A stretch of DNA of 64,000 bases from Molossus alvarezi (Eukaryota > Chordata > Mammalia > Chiroptera > Molossidae). This document shows positions 1 to 10,696 of this stretch, one piece after another (within the stretch, counting starts at the first letter, position 1; every line of letters starts with the position of its first letter). Under the pieces are notes generated by a model. The model had not been told where the DNA came from. It was given only the letters and a program-made list of their open reading frames with translations, and ran no database searches. The DNA is taken from positions 104,859,890 to 104,923,889 of the forward strand of contig CM073889.1 of assembly GCA_037176705.1 (NCBI GenBank), in the 5' to 3' direction. Made by a program: the position numbers and the translations under genes.

Positions 1-800
1 ACAGGTACATCTCCAGACTGAGGGCTCAGGCCAATTACAGGGCTACCACCCCGGAACTCCGCTCATTCTCTCTCTCCCTCCCCTCCTCCTTTCTCCCTCA
101 GTTTTGGAGTAAAGACACAAATAAATAATCAGCTGTGAGTGGCAGAAAGTAAGAAAAGGCTACAGGAACGAAGAGGGACAGCAGTGGGGAAGCAGGACAC
201 CACAGAGACACTGAGATCCGAGTGCAATCACGTAGAGAACATAGACCCAGTGAGACAAAGTCCACGAAACTAGAATGCGAGATGCGGATAGCATCAAAAT
301 CTGCATTTTTTTAAGATAAGTTATTTATTATAATTTGAAATGTCCTCATTCTCCTTGCATCAAATCAGTGCTGGAGAGAATCTAGAAAAAAGGGAGGGAT
401 TTTGCCTACTTTGCAGCCATAATTTTAAAGGGGAGACAACAGGCCCAGAAAGCTGGTGTGTGGAATGACAGCCACCTGCACCTCCTGTGGCCACTCCTCC
501 CGCCCGGCAGAGTCCTGTTTCTCTCCCCCCCTTTTCTCTAAGGACGCCTTGGAGGGTCCCGTCACTAACGGGGGGCGAGCCTGCGCGCGGCTGCAGGGCT
601 GGGACTGCGCGGGGGGACAGAAGGCTCAGTGGCGCTCAGTGGCTCTCAGTGGCCCTCCGGGGAGCGGCCCGGCAGGAGCGCCTGCACGACCTGTGGGAGG
701 GGAAGCCTTCGTTCCCTGCTGAGGCCGGACAACAAAAGGCCAAGAAAAGCAAGGAAAGGAACGTCTTAAGCCCCAAGCCCCTCCCTGGGTGCTGGTTCAC
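1..800 (-). other. MBD2: MBD2 intron 6 (within 3' UTR), partial, CpG-rich
   Basis: Sequence downstream of the exon 6 donor on the gene strand. I did not recognise the final non-coding exon or its polyadenylation signal, so it probably lies past the left edge. Bases 1-480 are ordinary, with a possible degenerate CT-rich SINE tail near 65-125 and no clear family. From about 480 the sequence becomes GC-rich. Open frames here do not resemble any protein I know. Confidence 0.75.
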
Positions 801-1110
801 CTGAAGAGACTCAGGCTTCATCTCCACTGTCCAGGTCAATGTCCAGCCCCTCCGTATCGGCCGCTCGGGACAAGATGTCCGCCATCAGGGCTTCTTCCAA
901 CTTCTTCCGCACTTGCTGCACTCGCTCTTCCTGTTTCCTGTGGAAAATCAAGAGCCACGGGTCACCGGGCAAGGCATGGAACTCGAAGCTGCCGCTCGAG
1001 TTCACCTCCGCTGAGAACACGGGCGATCCTGGGAAATCACGTCTCCTCTCCCACGGCAGCAGCTGCCTCTACACTCACAGAAGCGCACCGCACGAGGGAC
1101 GGGCAGTACC
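480..1110. other. GC/CpG-rich segment over MBD2 exon 6
   Basis: I count 15 CpG dinucleotides between 541 and 690, and more within and just beyond exon 6 (801-1110), while CpG is scarce in most of the window. There is a short imperfect triplet repeat with the unit CTCAGTGGC near 628-655. It could be an intragenic CpG island or simply a local GC-biased segment; no promoter element is obvious. Confidence 0.6.
801..937 (-). CDS. MBD2: MBD2 exon 6: C-terminal coiled coil, stop codon and start of 3' UTR
   Basis: Last coding exon of methyl-CpG-binding domain protein 2, the NuRD subunit that recruits the complex to methylated DNA in the nucleus. Coding part is 811-937; the TGA stop is at 813-811. 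On the minus strand the acceptor TTTTCCACAG precedes G AAA CAG GAA, completing the Arg codon begun in exon 5. The exon encodes 41 residues starting KQEERVQQVRKKLEEALMAD, a heptad-patterned helix; in MBD2 this helix pairs with the GATAD2A/p66 coiled coil. The acidic tail ends GLDIDLDSGDEA, where I recall human MBD2 reading EMDIEMDSGDEA. The stop is followed by 10 nt and a donor CAG|GTGAAC, so the rest of the 3' UTR is in a further exon outside the window. GC at third positions is about 68%, far above exon 3. The MBD3 paralogue has a different, Glu-run tail, so MBD2 is the right call. Confidence 0.96.
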
Positions 1111-2687
1111 CTCGTCTCTCAGGGAATTCTGGGAGGAGGAGATTTATTTCAGTGACCTTTTCTTCGATTCGAGAGTTTTAAATATGTGAATGATTTGGGG
1201 TTGTTCCTAAAAGGGTAATTTGAAGTATCTGAGAACCGAGACTGGAACAGGAAGTAGCATGGAACATACAGAAGAAAAGGAGCCGTGTTCAGTGGAGTCT
1301 GAGGACCACGGAGGCTGGTCAGGGCGAGCTGGGTTCAGTGGGGCACGCTGTGGCCCCTGGGCAGAGCCAGGGGAGCTCTCTCCGGGTCCCCAGGCCTGCT
1401 GGCAACAGGTCATCCTGAAGGAACCAAGACCACGTGGTCCTCTGCAGCGAGGACAGAGACTGAAAAGCACGTCGTCAACTGAGATGCGCTGAGTAGGTCA
1501 AGAACATGCTACGAGTGTCTGTGTCTTGATGACTGCAGCCCTCAAAAGTGAGCGAATAATGCCAAGTCATAAAAAAAAAAAAGGTTCCAAACCATTAGAT
1601 GGAAAACAAAACACAAGAAAAGAACTATTGGTATGCACTTTATCGCCAAAAAACCAACAAATTCCAGAGTGGCTTCCTGACAGGGCGAGGGGGGCTCCTC
1701 CACAGCTCAAGCCAGCGAAGGGTGTCACCTCACACCACGTGGAGAGGCAAAGGCTCCAGAGCCAGGAAGAGGGAGAAGAGGGCACAGGACGGTCTGAGGA
1801 AGGGGAAAGGTGGAGGGAGGAAAGGCGCAGGTGGAGGGCTGCCTTGACGGGAACGCAGAGCCCGCCGCTCTGGAGACCAGAGGACGGGGTGAGGATGGAC
1901 GTCGGGGGGAGGAGAAGCCCAGACAAGAACAAACAAGGAGTACTGAGGGCTCTACTGGAAAAACAAACAAACCAAAGGAAGTGGCTTCCCTCTGTCCGCA
2001 CGCAGGGAGACAGCCGCAGCCCGCCCCAAGGGAGCAGAGAGCAGGCAGGTCCAGGGTGCTGCACGACATCCCGAGGAGTCACTCCCTCGCTGCTCAGCCG
2101 GTTGCAAAGTCACATGTCTGTTCCAGCCCACGCCTCTCTCTCATGAGGCTACCTCCACGGCAGTGAAGTTAACATATACTGTGTAGCCACAAAAACTTTT
2201 AATTGTGTAGCCAGCCTGATATGTCAGCTTTAATAAACTCTGAAAACAGCACAAAGAGTTGAAAGGTTTAGACCTCCACTTTTTAAGCGGATTTTCAAAA
2301 TGAGGGAGGCTGTCACTGAGTTAGTCTGAACTTCATAGCCTCTGTCATATTAAAAGACACAGAAGTTCAGCAGATTTCCATGTAGTGCAGCAAGGTCAAG
2401 AAGAGCACGTTGCTCACTGCTCAGTTAGCCTTGCCTCTGGCTCAGTGGCTCGAGCTCTGTGACAAGTGCATGAGGGTCAGCTGGGGGCAGTCTCCCATTC
2501 CTAACAGCGTGAGAACACACACGACTGCCCGAGTCATCCCATGAGGAAGACAGAGAAAATGGAGTGAATGGTGCTTTTAACGAGAGAAGTGTGTCTGAGA
2601 CTCTAGCATGTGCCACGACTCTCTTTCATCCTGAGAATTACTTCCCACACTTATGAAAGCTGAAGTTAAAGCGCTGGCCCACTGAGG

Positions 2688-3240
2688 TAGGCAGAATTCT
2701 AACCAGTTCCCAAGCTGCCCGCCCCACCCCTGTGTACACTACTTGTATGATTCCCTCCCCTAGGGGCAAGCAGACCTCGTGAGTATGAGGGGATATAACT
2801 CCATGATTAGGTTACTAATTGACTGACCTTGAATTAATCAAGAGATTATCATAGAGGGTCTGACCTAGTAAGAAGAGCCCTTGAAAGGTGCTAGCCCTTC
2901 TGGAAAGAAGCTGAACAGGGAACATGGAGGGACCCATGGAACAAGTAACTGCCCTCAGCCTAACTGCTGAGGACATCCCCCACCCCAGTCAATAAGAGAA
3001 CAGGAGCCTCAGTCCTACAACCTCAAGGAACTAGGTTCTGCAGCAACCATCAGAGCTTGAAAGGGGACCCCAAGCTCCAGAAGAAAATGCAGTCCGGCAG
3101 ACACTTTGATTTCAGCCTCGTGAGACCTGGGCAGAGAATCTAGTCATGCCTGGCCCAGACTCCGCACTTACGGAACTGTGAGCTAGCTATAAATGGGGGT
3201 TGTTTTAAGCTCCTAAGTTTATGTTACTCAGTATTAGAAA
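2688..3240 (+). repeat. Old LTR-like interspersed repeat (family unresolved)
   Basis: Starts GGTAGGCAGAATTCTAA and ends with GGTTGTTTTAAGCTCCTAAG plus an AT-rich stretch, the two ends I associate with a common ancient mammalian LTR-class repeat. The middle contains the expected ACAGCACCT-like and GCAGACACTTTGATTTCAGC segments in order. It is highly diverged and has no coding capacity. I cannot assign the subfamily from memory with certainty. Confidence 0.5.
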
Positions 3241-4072
3241 ACAAATATATCCATGGATGAAAATATTATCAAAGATGCTGAAAAAATAGACTTCACGTCG
3301 AGATCTTAAACTGAAGGCTCACTGTACACAGAACTGGCTGCACGGCTGGAGGAAGGGCAACACCTCCACGTGCAGCGAGTTACTTTGAACCTGTGCTAAT
3401 TCAACAAGCAGTGGTTGCTTAACAATTTCTGTTGTGACAATTAAATCAATGGCAATCTGTTGGACAAGTTTACCTTAAAAGGAAATCATCCAGACCTGGC
3501 CTGGAGATAGTCCCCTCTATTGTGAAAAGGTCTGGTGTGCGGCCCTCAACATTCCCATGCTGTCACTCAGAGGACCTCCGCCAACACCCACCAGGGCCGG
3601 GCGGGATCCTGGTGACTCACTCCAAGACAGAAAACAACTTGTCTCCTGACTAATTTCCTTCCTCAAGGGGAAGAATAATTCAGAAAGCAAGTTGATTCCT
3701 CTCCTTGATTTTACATTTTGTTTTTCTTAAAAAATAATGCTCACTGTCAATTCTATGTAATCCAGGCATCTGAATGAAAGCAATGCTGAACCACTCTGCA
3801 GCTTTGTAAACCTAGAAAGGTTTAAACCTGATTATAAACCTAGCCTAGAGTCATGCATTTAAAAACATTCTCACGTCAACTTTTATGACTTTAGGGGAAA
3901 AAAAACAAATATAAAACATATTTGTAAATTATGTGAGTCAAAAGTGCCATCTGCTGGTTTTGTATTAGAATAATACCCAGTAAAGCTTTCTGATTTATAC
4001 CCAGAGGGTAGAAACAGTGAAGTATATACACACTGCCCTCTTTATAAAGAAAACACAGTATCCTACACTATC

Positions 4073-4427
4073 TTTTTTTTTAACCCTCACCCAAGGACAT
4101 TTTTCCATTTTTTGTTCAGATAGAGTGGGAGGGAGAGAGAAGAAGAGAGAGAGAGAGAGAGAAACATCGATGTGAAAGGGACACATCGAGTGGCTGCCAC
4201 CCGCACGACCAACCAGGGCTGGGGACAAACGGCAACCAAGGTACACGCCCTTAGCGGGAACCAAACCCGGGTCTCTCTGGACCACAGGCTTACGCTCTAA
4301 CCTCTGAGCCAAACTGGCCAGGGCACGTGTCTTTTTTTTTTTGGTATGTGCCCCTAGCGGGAACCAAACCCAGGACTCTCTAGTCCACAGGCAGATGCCC
4401 CAACCACTGAGCCAAACCGGCCAGGGC
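4073..4427 (-). repeat. Composite VES SINE: full copy plus head-only copy
   Basis: A full VES copy (about 4076-4325, minus) is directly followed by a second copy with only the tRNA-like head (4343-4427), whose 3' end is an 11-nt poly(A), seen here as T at 4332-4342. One 13-bp duplication, CTACACTATCTTT, lies at 4063-4075 and again at 4427-4439, flanking the whole composite. Both copies read in the same direction as MBD2. Confidence 0.85.
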
Positions 4428-5269
4428 TACACTATCTTTATAAAACAATGATATTCCAGTTCACAAAGCCCTTATGAGAATGTCTCTGAGGTCTTAATAT
4501 CCAGAATAGTTTTGCTTATACTTTCTGGGCATTATCAACTTGAGCTGTATGCTTTCCTTTCGCTATTAGCTGCTGAAAACCTAAGTCGTGGCCCAGCCAC
4601 AGAAGTAAAAGACGTTAATAGATGCAGCTTGTGCCCTCTCCTCCGTCCAGGCTGTTTTATTGCTTTACCCTTTGCTTCACCTTTCACATTTGCTTCTCAT
4701 TGGATTTTAGAGTGTGAGTGAGTGAGTGTCTGTCTCTCTTTTCCTGTCTCTTTCTCTTTGGGGCCAACTTAAATCTCCCCTTGAAACAAGGTGAAGCAGA
4801 GATAAGTAAAGTTCTAAATTGAGCTAAAGAGAGGTAATCAAGATAAGTAAATTAAACTTCGAAAACAACTGAACTTAAAGCAGTGTGGCTATGATCTGCT
4901 TGAAAGAGAGATTGTTTTGCAGACAAAGCCGATGCAGAGAGCAAACACAAAAGGCACAACCAAGTGAAAAGAAGACCCCCAAACTGCAAAAGCCACTACA
5001 AAAATGACGAGTAGAGAGTACAACTGACCCGTCCTTTGGGCATGATCGCAATGATACCTTCACCCACAACACTTCTACATTTTTCAAGCATGTGTTTGTT
5101 TTCAGTGTTCTACATCACCTTCCACTGGTCTCACAAAAGCTCTGTAAATATCTATACACATAACTTTGTAATTGATTCATCACTTACTAGATGTGCCCCT
5201 GAACCCAACCAGCAGTATATAATTTATCAAATGTAAAAAACAACTCTGAAGTTTGTCAAACTGCCTTAC

Positions 5270-5447
5270 CTAATGTCTTCATCTGTGACAATGAAAGCTT
5301 TGCAGAGGGGTTGAGATGTGTTAAGCCAAACAGCGGGGTTCTTTTCCACAGCAGGGGAGACTTGCCCTGTGATTGGTGCGGAGCTTGTGTGCAAAGCACT
5401 GGCAACAGCAGATAAAAGGGTCTCATCGTTACTACCTGGACCAACTC
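5270..5447 (-). CDS. MBD2: MBD2 exon 5: NuRD-binding linker
   Basis: Internal coding exon of 178 nt, acceptor TTTCTGATTGCAG and donor ATTAG|GTAAGG on the minus strand. It encodes about 60 residues from GVGPGSNDETLLSAVASALH to CKAFIVTDEDIR, equivalent to human residues 311-370. It begins with the last two bases of a Gly codon and ends with the first two of an Arg codon, which fits exons 4 and 6 exactly. In the protein it belongs to the largely disordered region that contacts the RBBP4/7-HDAC core and leads into the coiled coil. One likely substitution is visible: GQVSPAVEKNPAVW has Pro where I recall Ala in human. No stop or frameshift is present. Confidence 0.97.
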
Positions 5448-6698
5448 CTGCAATCAGAAAAATGTACTTGTTCAAGGAAAATTCTAGATGTGCTAAGCAA
5501 ACATTGTGTCGCCTAACATAACCAGGATTCACTTGGGATCATAATGTTTAAAACGAATATAAGCCAAGGCAGCAAAGGATTATATAATATCTACCTAATA
5601 GTTATTATACACCACAGAATTAACATTAAAGAAACAGTAACAAAATAGCTGAGCATTTCAATGAGACTTTAACATAACTTTTAAAATATTTTCCAAAAAT
5701 TTTTCTCAACTTTTTTAAAGTTGGCTACATTTCTTCAAGCAAGGTCAATTATTTTAATGATCTAAGTCCCTTCTAAAGTCATATTACATTCAAGTATCCC
5801 TATTAATGTACTCCTCAACTATTCCTGGAAGAGTTTCTCCTGTAGCTTTTAACATTAATTTCTAGCAATATCTCAGTGCTTATCTTCTTTGTTTCAAGGC
5901 TTCCAAGGAGAAGTCAATGCAAACATGCTGTCCCTGCAGCTTTAACAGTTTTTTCAAATACCTAACAAAATATCCAAATTCACAGATTTATTAAATTGCA
6001 CACCTTAACTACTTTTAGAAGACTGGCCCCTACGACCACATTTAAATGCATTGCTTAAACTCATAAACTTGTTAAACCAGTCAAAGCAATAATTTCCGAG
6101 AACAGAGAAAGGCGAGGCAACATTCTAACCATGAACTATGAGGATTTTTAAGCAACCCACAATACATTCAGATTTAGAAGCTGAGGTTCTCATATGTGAA
6201 AAGTGATGCTTCGCTAGAACTTGGATCAACATGGTATACCAGGCACACCAGCGACTGCACTGCGTCGGCTCCCGCTGCTGTCTGCGGCAGCAGTTTGTGC
6301 AGGGAGAGGCAGAGGGAGGCCTGCTAGCTGTTCTTTCGGGAAGAGAAAGAAAGAACAAGTGCTGGGGCAGGGCCAGATGCTGCAATGAACAGGAAGTTTG
6401 GGAAATTCTGCCATTCAGCTGCAGTCGGTTCTAAAAGCAGTACATGGGTTAATTTATATGAGAAACCTAACCTACAGCCAACACTTTTACACAGAAAATT
6501 AAAAAATCTTAGGTAATATACTGCCCTGAAGCATCCCTGCAACAGACAAGCATTTCGTGTCCGTTTCCTCCTGGGTTTACCCAAGAGGCCTGGCATCCAG
6601 CAAGGCACACCATCCCCACTCAGTCACTTCTGACTCTACAGCTTCTAACACAGAGGCTGGCACACAGTGGGCACTGATCAACTGAACTGAGATAATAC
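5448..6698 (-). other. MBD2: MBD2 intron 4
   Basis: Short intron (1.25 kb) between exons 4 and 5. AT-rich unique sequence from 5460 to about 6180, then a mixed stretch. A 3'-end fragment of a MIR-like repeat (GGCACACAGTGGGCACT) may lie at 6655-6680. No other element recognised and no SINE insertion. Confidence 0.85.
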
Positions 6699-6789
6699 CT
6701 TGAAGACCTTTGGGAAGTTCCATGGTTTTTATAATTTGTTCTGTTACATCTGATGCACTAAGTCCTTGTAGCCTCTTCTCCCAGAAAAG
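6699..6789 (-). CDS. MBD2: MBD2 exon 4: HDAC-core contact motif
   Basis: A 91-nt exon bounded by acceptor TTTGCTTTACAG and donor CTTCAAG|GTATTA. It encodes LFWEKRLQGLSASDVTEQII followed by KTMELPKGLQ (human 281-310) plus the first base of the next Gly codon. The Arg-Leu pair of WEKRL falls at human positions 286-287, reported to be needed for MBD2 to bind the histone-deacetylase core of NuRD, and both residues are kept here. A VES SINE lies about 210 bp upstream in intron 3. The exon starts on a codon boundary, matching the end of exon 3. Confidence 0.97.
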
Positions 6790-7000
6790 CTGTAAAGCAA
6801 AACATCACCATTAATAGATATATTCTTGGAACAAGAAAGTAGCGCATCGATGCTGTTGAATAATGAAATTGAAATTATTTCAAGTTTCCTAATTTCTCCA
6901 TATTTTTCTTTACAAAAATCTAAACGATACTCCAAACAGGAATTACCTCAACACATCATAACTCTTTCAATTATATTACTCAAAAACTACTGTTTTTGTG

Positions 7001-7166
7001 CCCTGGCCGGTTGCTCAGTGGTTAGAGCATCGACCTGTGGATCAAAGGGTCTTGGGTTCAATTCCAGGTGGGGCAGATACCTGGGTTGCAGGTTCAGATC
7101 CCTGGCCCTGATTGGGGTCGTGCGGGAGGTAACCAATCGATGTGTCTCTCTCACATTAATATTTCA

Positions 7167-7208
<42 letters not shown>

Positions 7209-7305
7209 CTCCCCTCCCCTCCCCTCCCTCCCTTCCACTTTCTCTCTAAAAAAAAAAATCAATGGAAAAATATCAAGTGAGGATTTAAAAAAAAAAAAAA
7301 AAAAA
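7001..7305 (+). repeat. VES SINE
   Basis: Head CCCTGGCCGGTTGCTCAGTG, a box-B-like GGGTTCAATTCC, a (CT)n then (CCCCT)n middle, and an A-rich tail of about 19 nt. It is antisense to MBD2 and lies about 210 bp upstream of the exon 4 acceptor, so on the gene strand it supplies a poly(T) run and AG repeats. Confidence 0.92.
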
Positions 7306-8169
7306 GTTATTTTATGCAACCTGCTCACCTGTTACAGCAGTATAGATTATTATGTTATATACTATATATAATTATTTATAAGATATCTTCCAAAGAACAT
7401 AAAGTTTTAAAGATTTATTTGGCATGAAAATGTAATGTTATATTTTATCAGGGGAAAAAAAATAAATTACGTTATATAAATACCTCTTTATCCAGCATCA
7501 TTAATCATCATCAAAAATCTATGTGATTTTTCCAAAACACTCAAATTTAGCTCTTTAGTATCCGGGGGGGGGGGTTCATTTTTTTATGGAAACTTCTCTA
7601 AAATGTTTTATACACTTCCTTGTTATTTTAAAACAAATGCGATATTCATGAATGACCGCCTCCCTGGTGCACAGAGCCTGGGTCACCTTAGCCACTCAGT
7701 GGCCGCAGGTCATCACTTTGGACCTCCGTGAGCACAGTGGAGGCTCTCCATACCCTATGAGATTACTGAGTATACAATTGCTTATCCAAATTCTAAATGG
7801 TCCAAGACAGTTCTGCTGTTTGATTTTATATCCGCTCTATACTTCCTTCTCTCCTAGTTAGCTGCGGCTTCTCACTACCGTCACCGATCCACTCAGCATA
7901 CATTTACTGAGCTCCCACTATGTTCTGTGCTTGCCCTAGGGACGCAACAGTAAGTAACTGTCTTGTCCTCAAGCCTTCATCTTCTTCTAGTCTGTTTCAT
8001 ATCTACTGAAGCCCCCAAAAACAGATAAAGGAATTCCTTAGGATTCTGTATATCTGTCTTTAATCTTGGATCCACGAGGCCTGTCACATAGTCGGTAATG
8101 AAAAATTGTTTGTGTGAATGACTAAATATGGGAGTAATTGGACTCAAAATGAAGATCTTGAGAGACACA

Positions 8170-8335
8170 CAAACCCAAGTTGAACCCCAGCTCTAGATGT
8201 ATGACCTGGACAAGTTCTATAGCCCCAGAAGCTTCAACTTCCTCTTCTGTAAGCTCTGGCAGCAATGACTATCACGTAAGACTATTGCGGGGATTAAACA
8301 AGGCAGTACATGTATAGCACCTGTCACAGAGCAAA
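8170..8335 (+). repeat. MIR SINE relic
   Basis: Diverged copy with the order expected of MIR: CCCAGCTCTAGATGTATGAC, then CTTCCTCTTCTGTAAG, then GGGGATTAAACAAGGCAGTA and a GCACCTGTCACA end. Confidence 0.75.
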
Positions 8336-9453
8336 CATCAGGTTTGTTAATTTACTTTTGGGGCTTCTGATTCTGACTTCCAGATATACAAGAAGTATCA
8401 GATAACTACCACCACCACTGCCCCCCCCCCAGATAAATGTGAAAATACAGTAAATAATTGTGTTTATAGCAGGATAGCAGTATGTTGGACTTACAATAAC
8501 CTCAATGCTAGCACCAAGAATAACCTGCAACAGAATGTCTCACTTTCCTTGGAAGATTGCTGGTATAGAGTAAGACCTTATATCGCCCTACAAATTACAT
8601 CATCAGCTGAGTATATGGTCAACATATATGAGGACATGAATACACTAATCATCACGGGTGAAAAACAGATGAAGGCTACAACTGATGAATGTGATAAATA
8701 TCCCAAGAAACCCTATCTACTTTTGTTTTCTCTTTAGGGGAATAAGATCATCTAAGCTTTGAATATCACAACCACAGAAAATGACAAGGAAAACAAAAAC
8801 CAGTTAATTTCTAATGAAAACGTATTAAGAGGAATCAGCAAGTATTTTTATAATAAAGTTTATATATACATAATTTAATTTGTAAAAAATAAGTCAACAT
8901 TACCAAAGTACAAAAATTATGTACAGATATGATTAATATTTAACATCTTAAAATTCCAATTCTAAAATGTCAAATGTTAAATTTTTTACTTTCTATAATT
9001 TTTTAATTCCTATTAATTCAAAGGAAAATGATAAAATTGAGGAAAGAAAATTTTGCAAAATAAACCTTGGACTGAGAAATGAACACAGAGCTCTAGATTA
9101 CAACTCCTGGTATTGCCACTCATCAGAGAGCCCTCAACTAAAGCGGAAGTTGAATCTGATATGCATGAATGACTCTTTATAACTGAAATGCTTCTACCAT
9201 GAAAATGCAGATATATGTATTTATGTATGTATGTGTGTGTAAATGCATTTGCCAACCACAACCCCCCAAAGGAGGTGAAGGAAGAGGAAAATGGCAGAGA
9301 AGGAAAGGAGGGTAGTTTTAAAAGACAACAATTAACTGGTGAAGGTCACCACAACCCTCTTCTCCATCCTTTCCACCACTCATTCAAAGCTAATAAGCTC
9401 ACCTAATATTCTTCCTGAGATAATGTTTACACCTTCGTGTTTACTCCTCCATA

Positions 9454-9480
9454 CAGGGTGTGCCAAAAGTAGGCTTACGA
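9454..9480 (+). mobile_element. Mariner-type MITE end fragment
   Basis: CAGGGTGTGCCAAAAGTAGG preceded by TA resembles the terminal inverted repeat of the complete MITE at 33831-33957. No opposite end follows; an A-rich stretch and an L1 end come next. Truncated. Confidence 0.55.
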
Positions 9481-9513
9481 AAAATAAAATAAAAAGTAAA
9501 AATATTTACATAA

Positions 9514-9735
9514 GCAGGCATTATGCTAAGTGAAAGAAGCCAATCTTTTACATACTATATGATTCAATTTGTATGACATTCTGAAAAAGAATCAACTGCA
9601 GGGATGGCTGCCTGGGGTTAGGGGTGGAGTGAGGGTCTGACCACAAAGGGTCAGCACAGGAAATTCTTTGGGGTGCTGGAATTGTACTGTTATTTTGATG
9701 AACACAAATTTTATCCAGCTGCTGATACAAACACC
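9514..9735 (+). repeat. Old LINE-1 3'-end fragment
   Basis: Contains GCATTATGCTAAGTGAAAGA, then ACTATATGATTCAATTTGTA, then GGGTGCTGGAATTGTACTGT, in the order of the 3' end of ancient L1M elements. No coding capacity remains. Confidence 0.75.
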
Positions 9736-10076
9736 CTCTGCTCCCCTCCGAATCCCCAAGCCAATTACTAAAGGAATGATCAACATGCACTATCTCCATT
9801 CCTCAGACCATCCTGTCCAGGACTTCTCACTACATTGACTCTCACCAAATTCAGTGACCTCTTCTCATTATCTTTGGCCATTTTATAACCCTGACTACTT
9901 TGGAGGGGTGCAGAGCAGGGAAGAGCTCTTTCTCTGCCTAAATGTAACATTTCCTGATCTGCTCATTTATGAGTCCCGTATTTTACGAGGGGATTGATTG
10001 TAGGCATATGAAGTTCCTATTACATTACTTCCCCAACCATTAGAAATCTTTTCTAAAAACATATTTTCATTCATTC

Positions 10077-10258
10077 TTTTAAAGAGAGAGAGAAAGGGAG
10101 AGACACATCGATGTCAGAAACATCGACTGGCTGCCTCCTGCACACCCCTACCAGGGACTGAGCCCGAAAACCAGGCATGTGCCCTGACCGGGAATCAAAC
10201 CAGCAGCCTTTCAGCGCACAGGACAATGTCCAATCAACTCAGCCATAGCAGCCAGGGC
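10077..10258 (-). repeat. VES-like SINE (diverged)
   Basis: Minus-strand copy ending CAGCCAGGGC, with GAATCAAACCAGCAGCC in the box-B position and a purine-rich tail. More diverged than the young copies; no clear target duplication. Confidence 0.8.
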
Positions 10259-10485
10259 ACCACTATCAACCTAAAGACAAAAATATTGAAAAGATGGGTC
10301 TCCCTAAATATGTAAGGAGTCCCCCTCTGCAATAGCTGTCTAGTCTCTTCCACCACACTTCCATAAACACTGCTGCTGCCATAAATCTTAGCCTACCCCT
10401 GAAAAGCTGATCTTGCTTGCCAAATCCAATGATTTCCTCAGCTTAACCCTGCTGCCTGGTGTGAGGCCAAGTAATCATGTAATAC

Positions 10486-10696
10486 TTTTTTTTTTTTTTC
10501 CTTTATTGATTTTTAGAGAAAGAGGAAGAGAGAGGGAGATAGAAACATCAATGAGAGAAAACATCAACTGGCCGCCTCCTGCATGCTCCCCACTGGGGAT
10601 CGGGCACAACCTGGACATGTGCCCTGACCGGGAATCAAATGGCAACCTCTTGGTGCATGGGTCGATGCTCAACCACTGAGCCACACCAGCCAGACC
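10486..10696 (-). repeat. VES SINE, second subfamily
   Basis: Minus-strand copy of the subfamily with a GGCTGGTGTGGCTCAGTGGT-type head and a short AATCAATAAA-type tail instead of the TCCTC hairpin. Imperfect duplication TGTAATAC/TTTT against TGTAATATTTTT on either side. Confidence 0.88.

Larger units (their letters stand above)
938..5269 (-). other. MBD2: MBD2 intron 5
   Basis: Intron between exons 5 and 6. From 1110 to 2690 I see only purine-rich, moderately GC-rich sequence with no recognisable element; the open frames at 1526-2146 on both strands are low-complexity. An old LTR-like repeat covers 2688-3240, unique sequence 3250-4060, and a composite VES insertion 4073-4427. Nothing was recognised from 4440 to 5260. 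Confidence 0.85.

Noticed and set aside
1..800. Terminal 3' UTR exon of MBD2
   Set aside because: I looked for an acceptor followed by AT-rich 3' UTR with AATAAA on the minus strand but saw nothing that fits; it probably lies outside the window.
811..1020. A 69-codon frame that extends MBD2 exon 6 upstream to an ATG
   Set aside because: The first 28 residues are intron 5; a clear acceptor at 938-939 and the phase match to exon 5 show the true exon start.
1526..2146. Longest open frame in the window (206 codons, plus strand) with overlapping frames on the minus strand
   Set aside because: Low-complexity Arg/Glu/Gly-rich translation of purine-rich intron, no domain, no splice context, and shadow frames on the other strand. 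Treated as chance.
2688..3240. Possible intact endogenous retrovirus near the LTR-like repeat
   Set aside because: No gag, pol or env-like frames nearby, and no partner LTR; only a solitary old repeat.
7068..7371. Open frames reading through VES SINEs (here and at many other copies)
   Set aside because: The translations begin with the tRNA-like head and run into Ser/Leu repeats from the CT tract. They recur in every SINE copy and are not genes.
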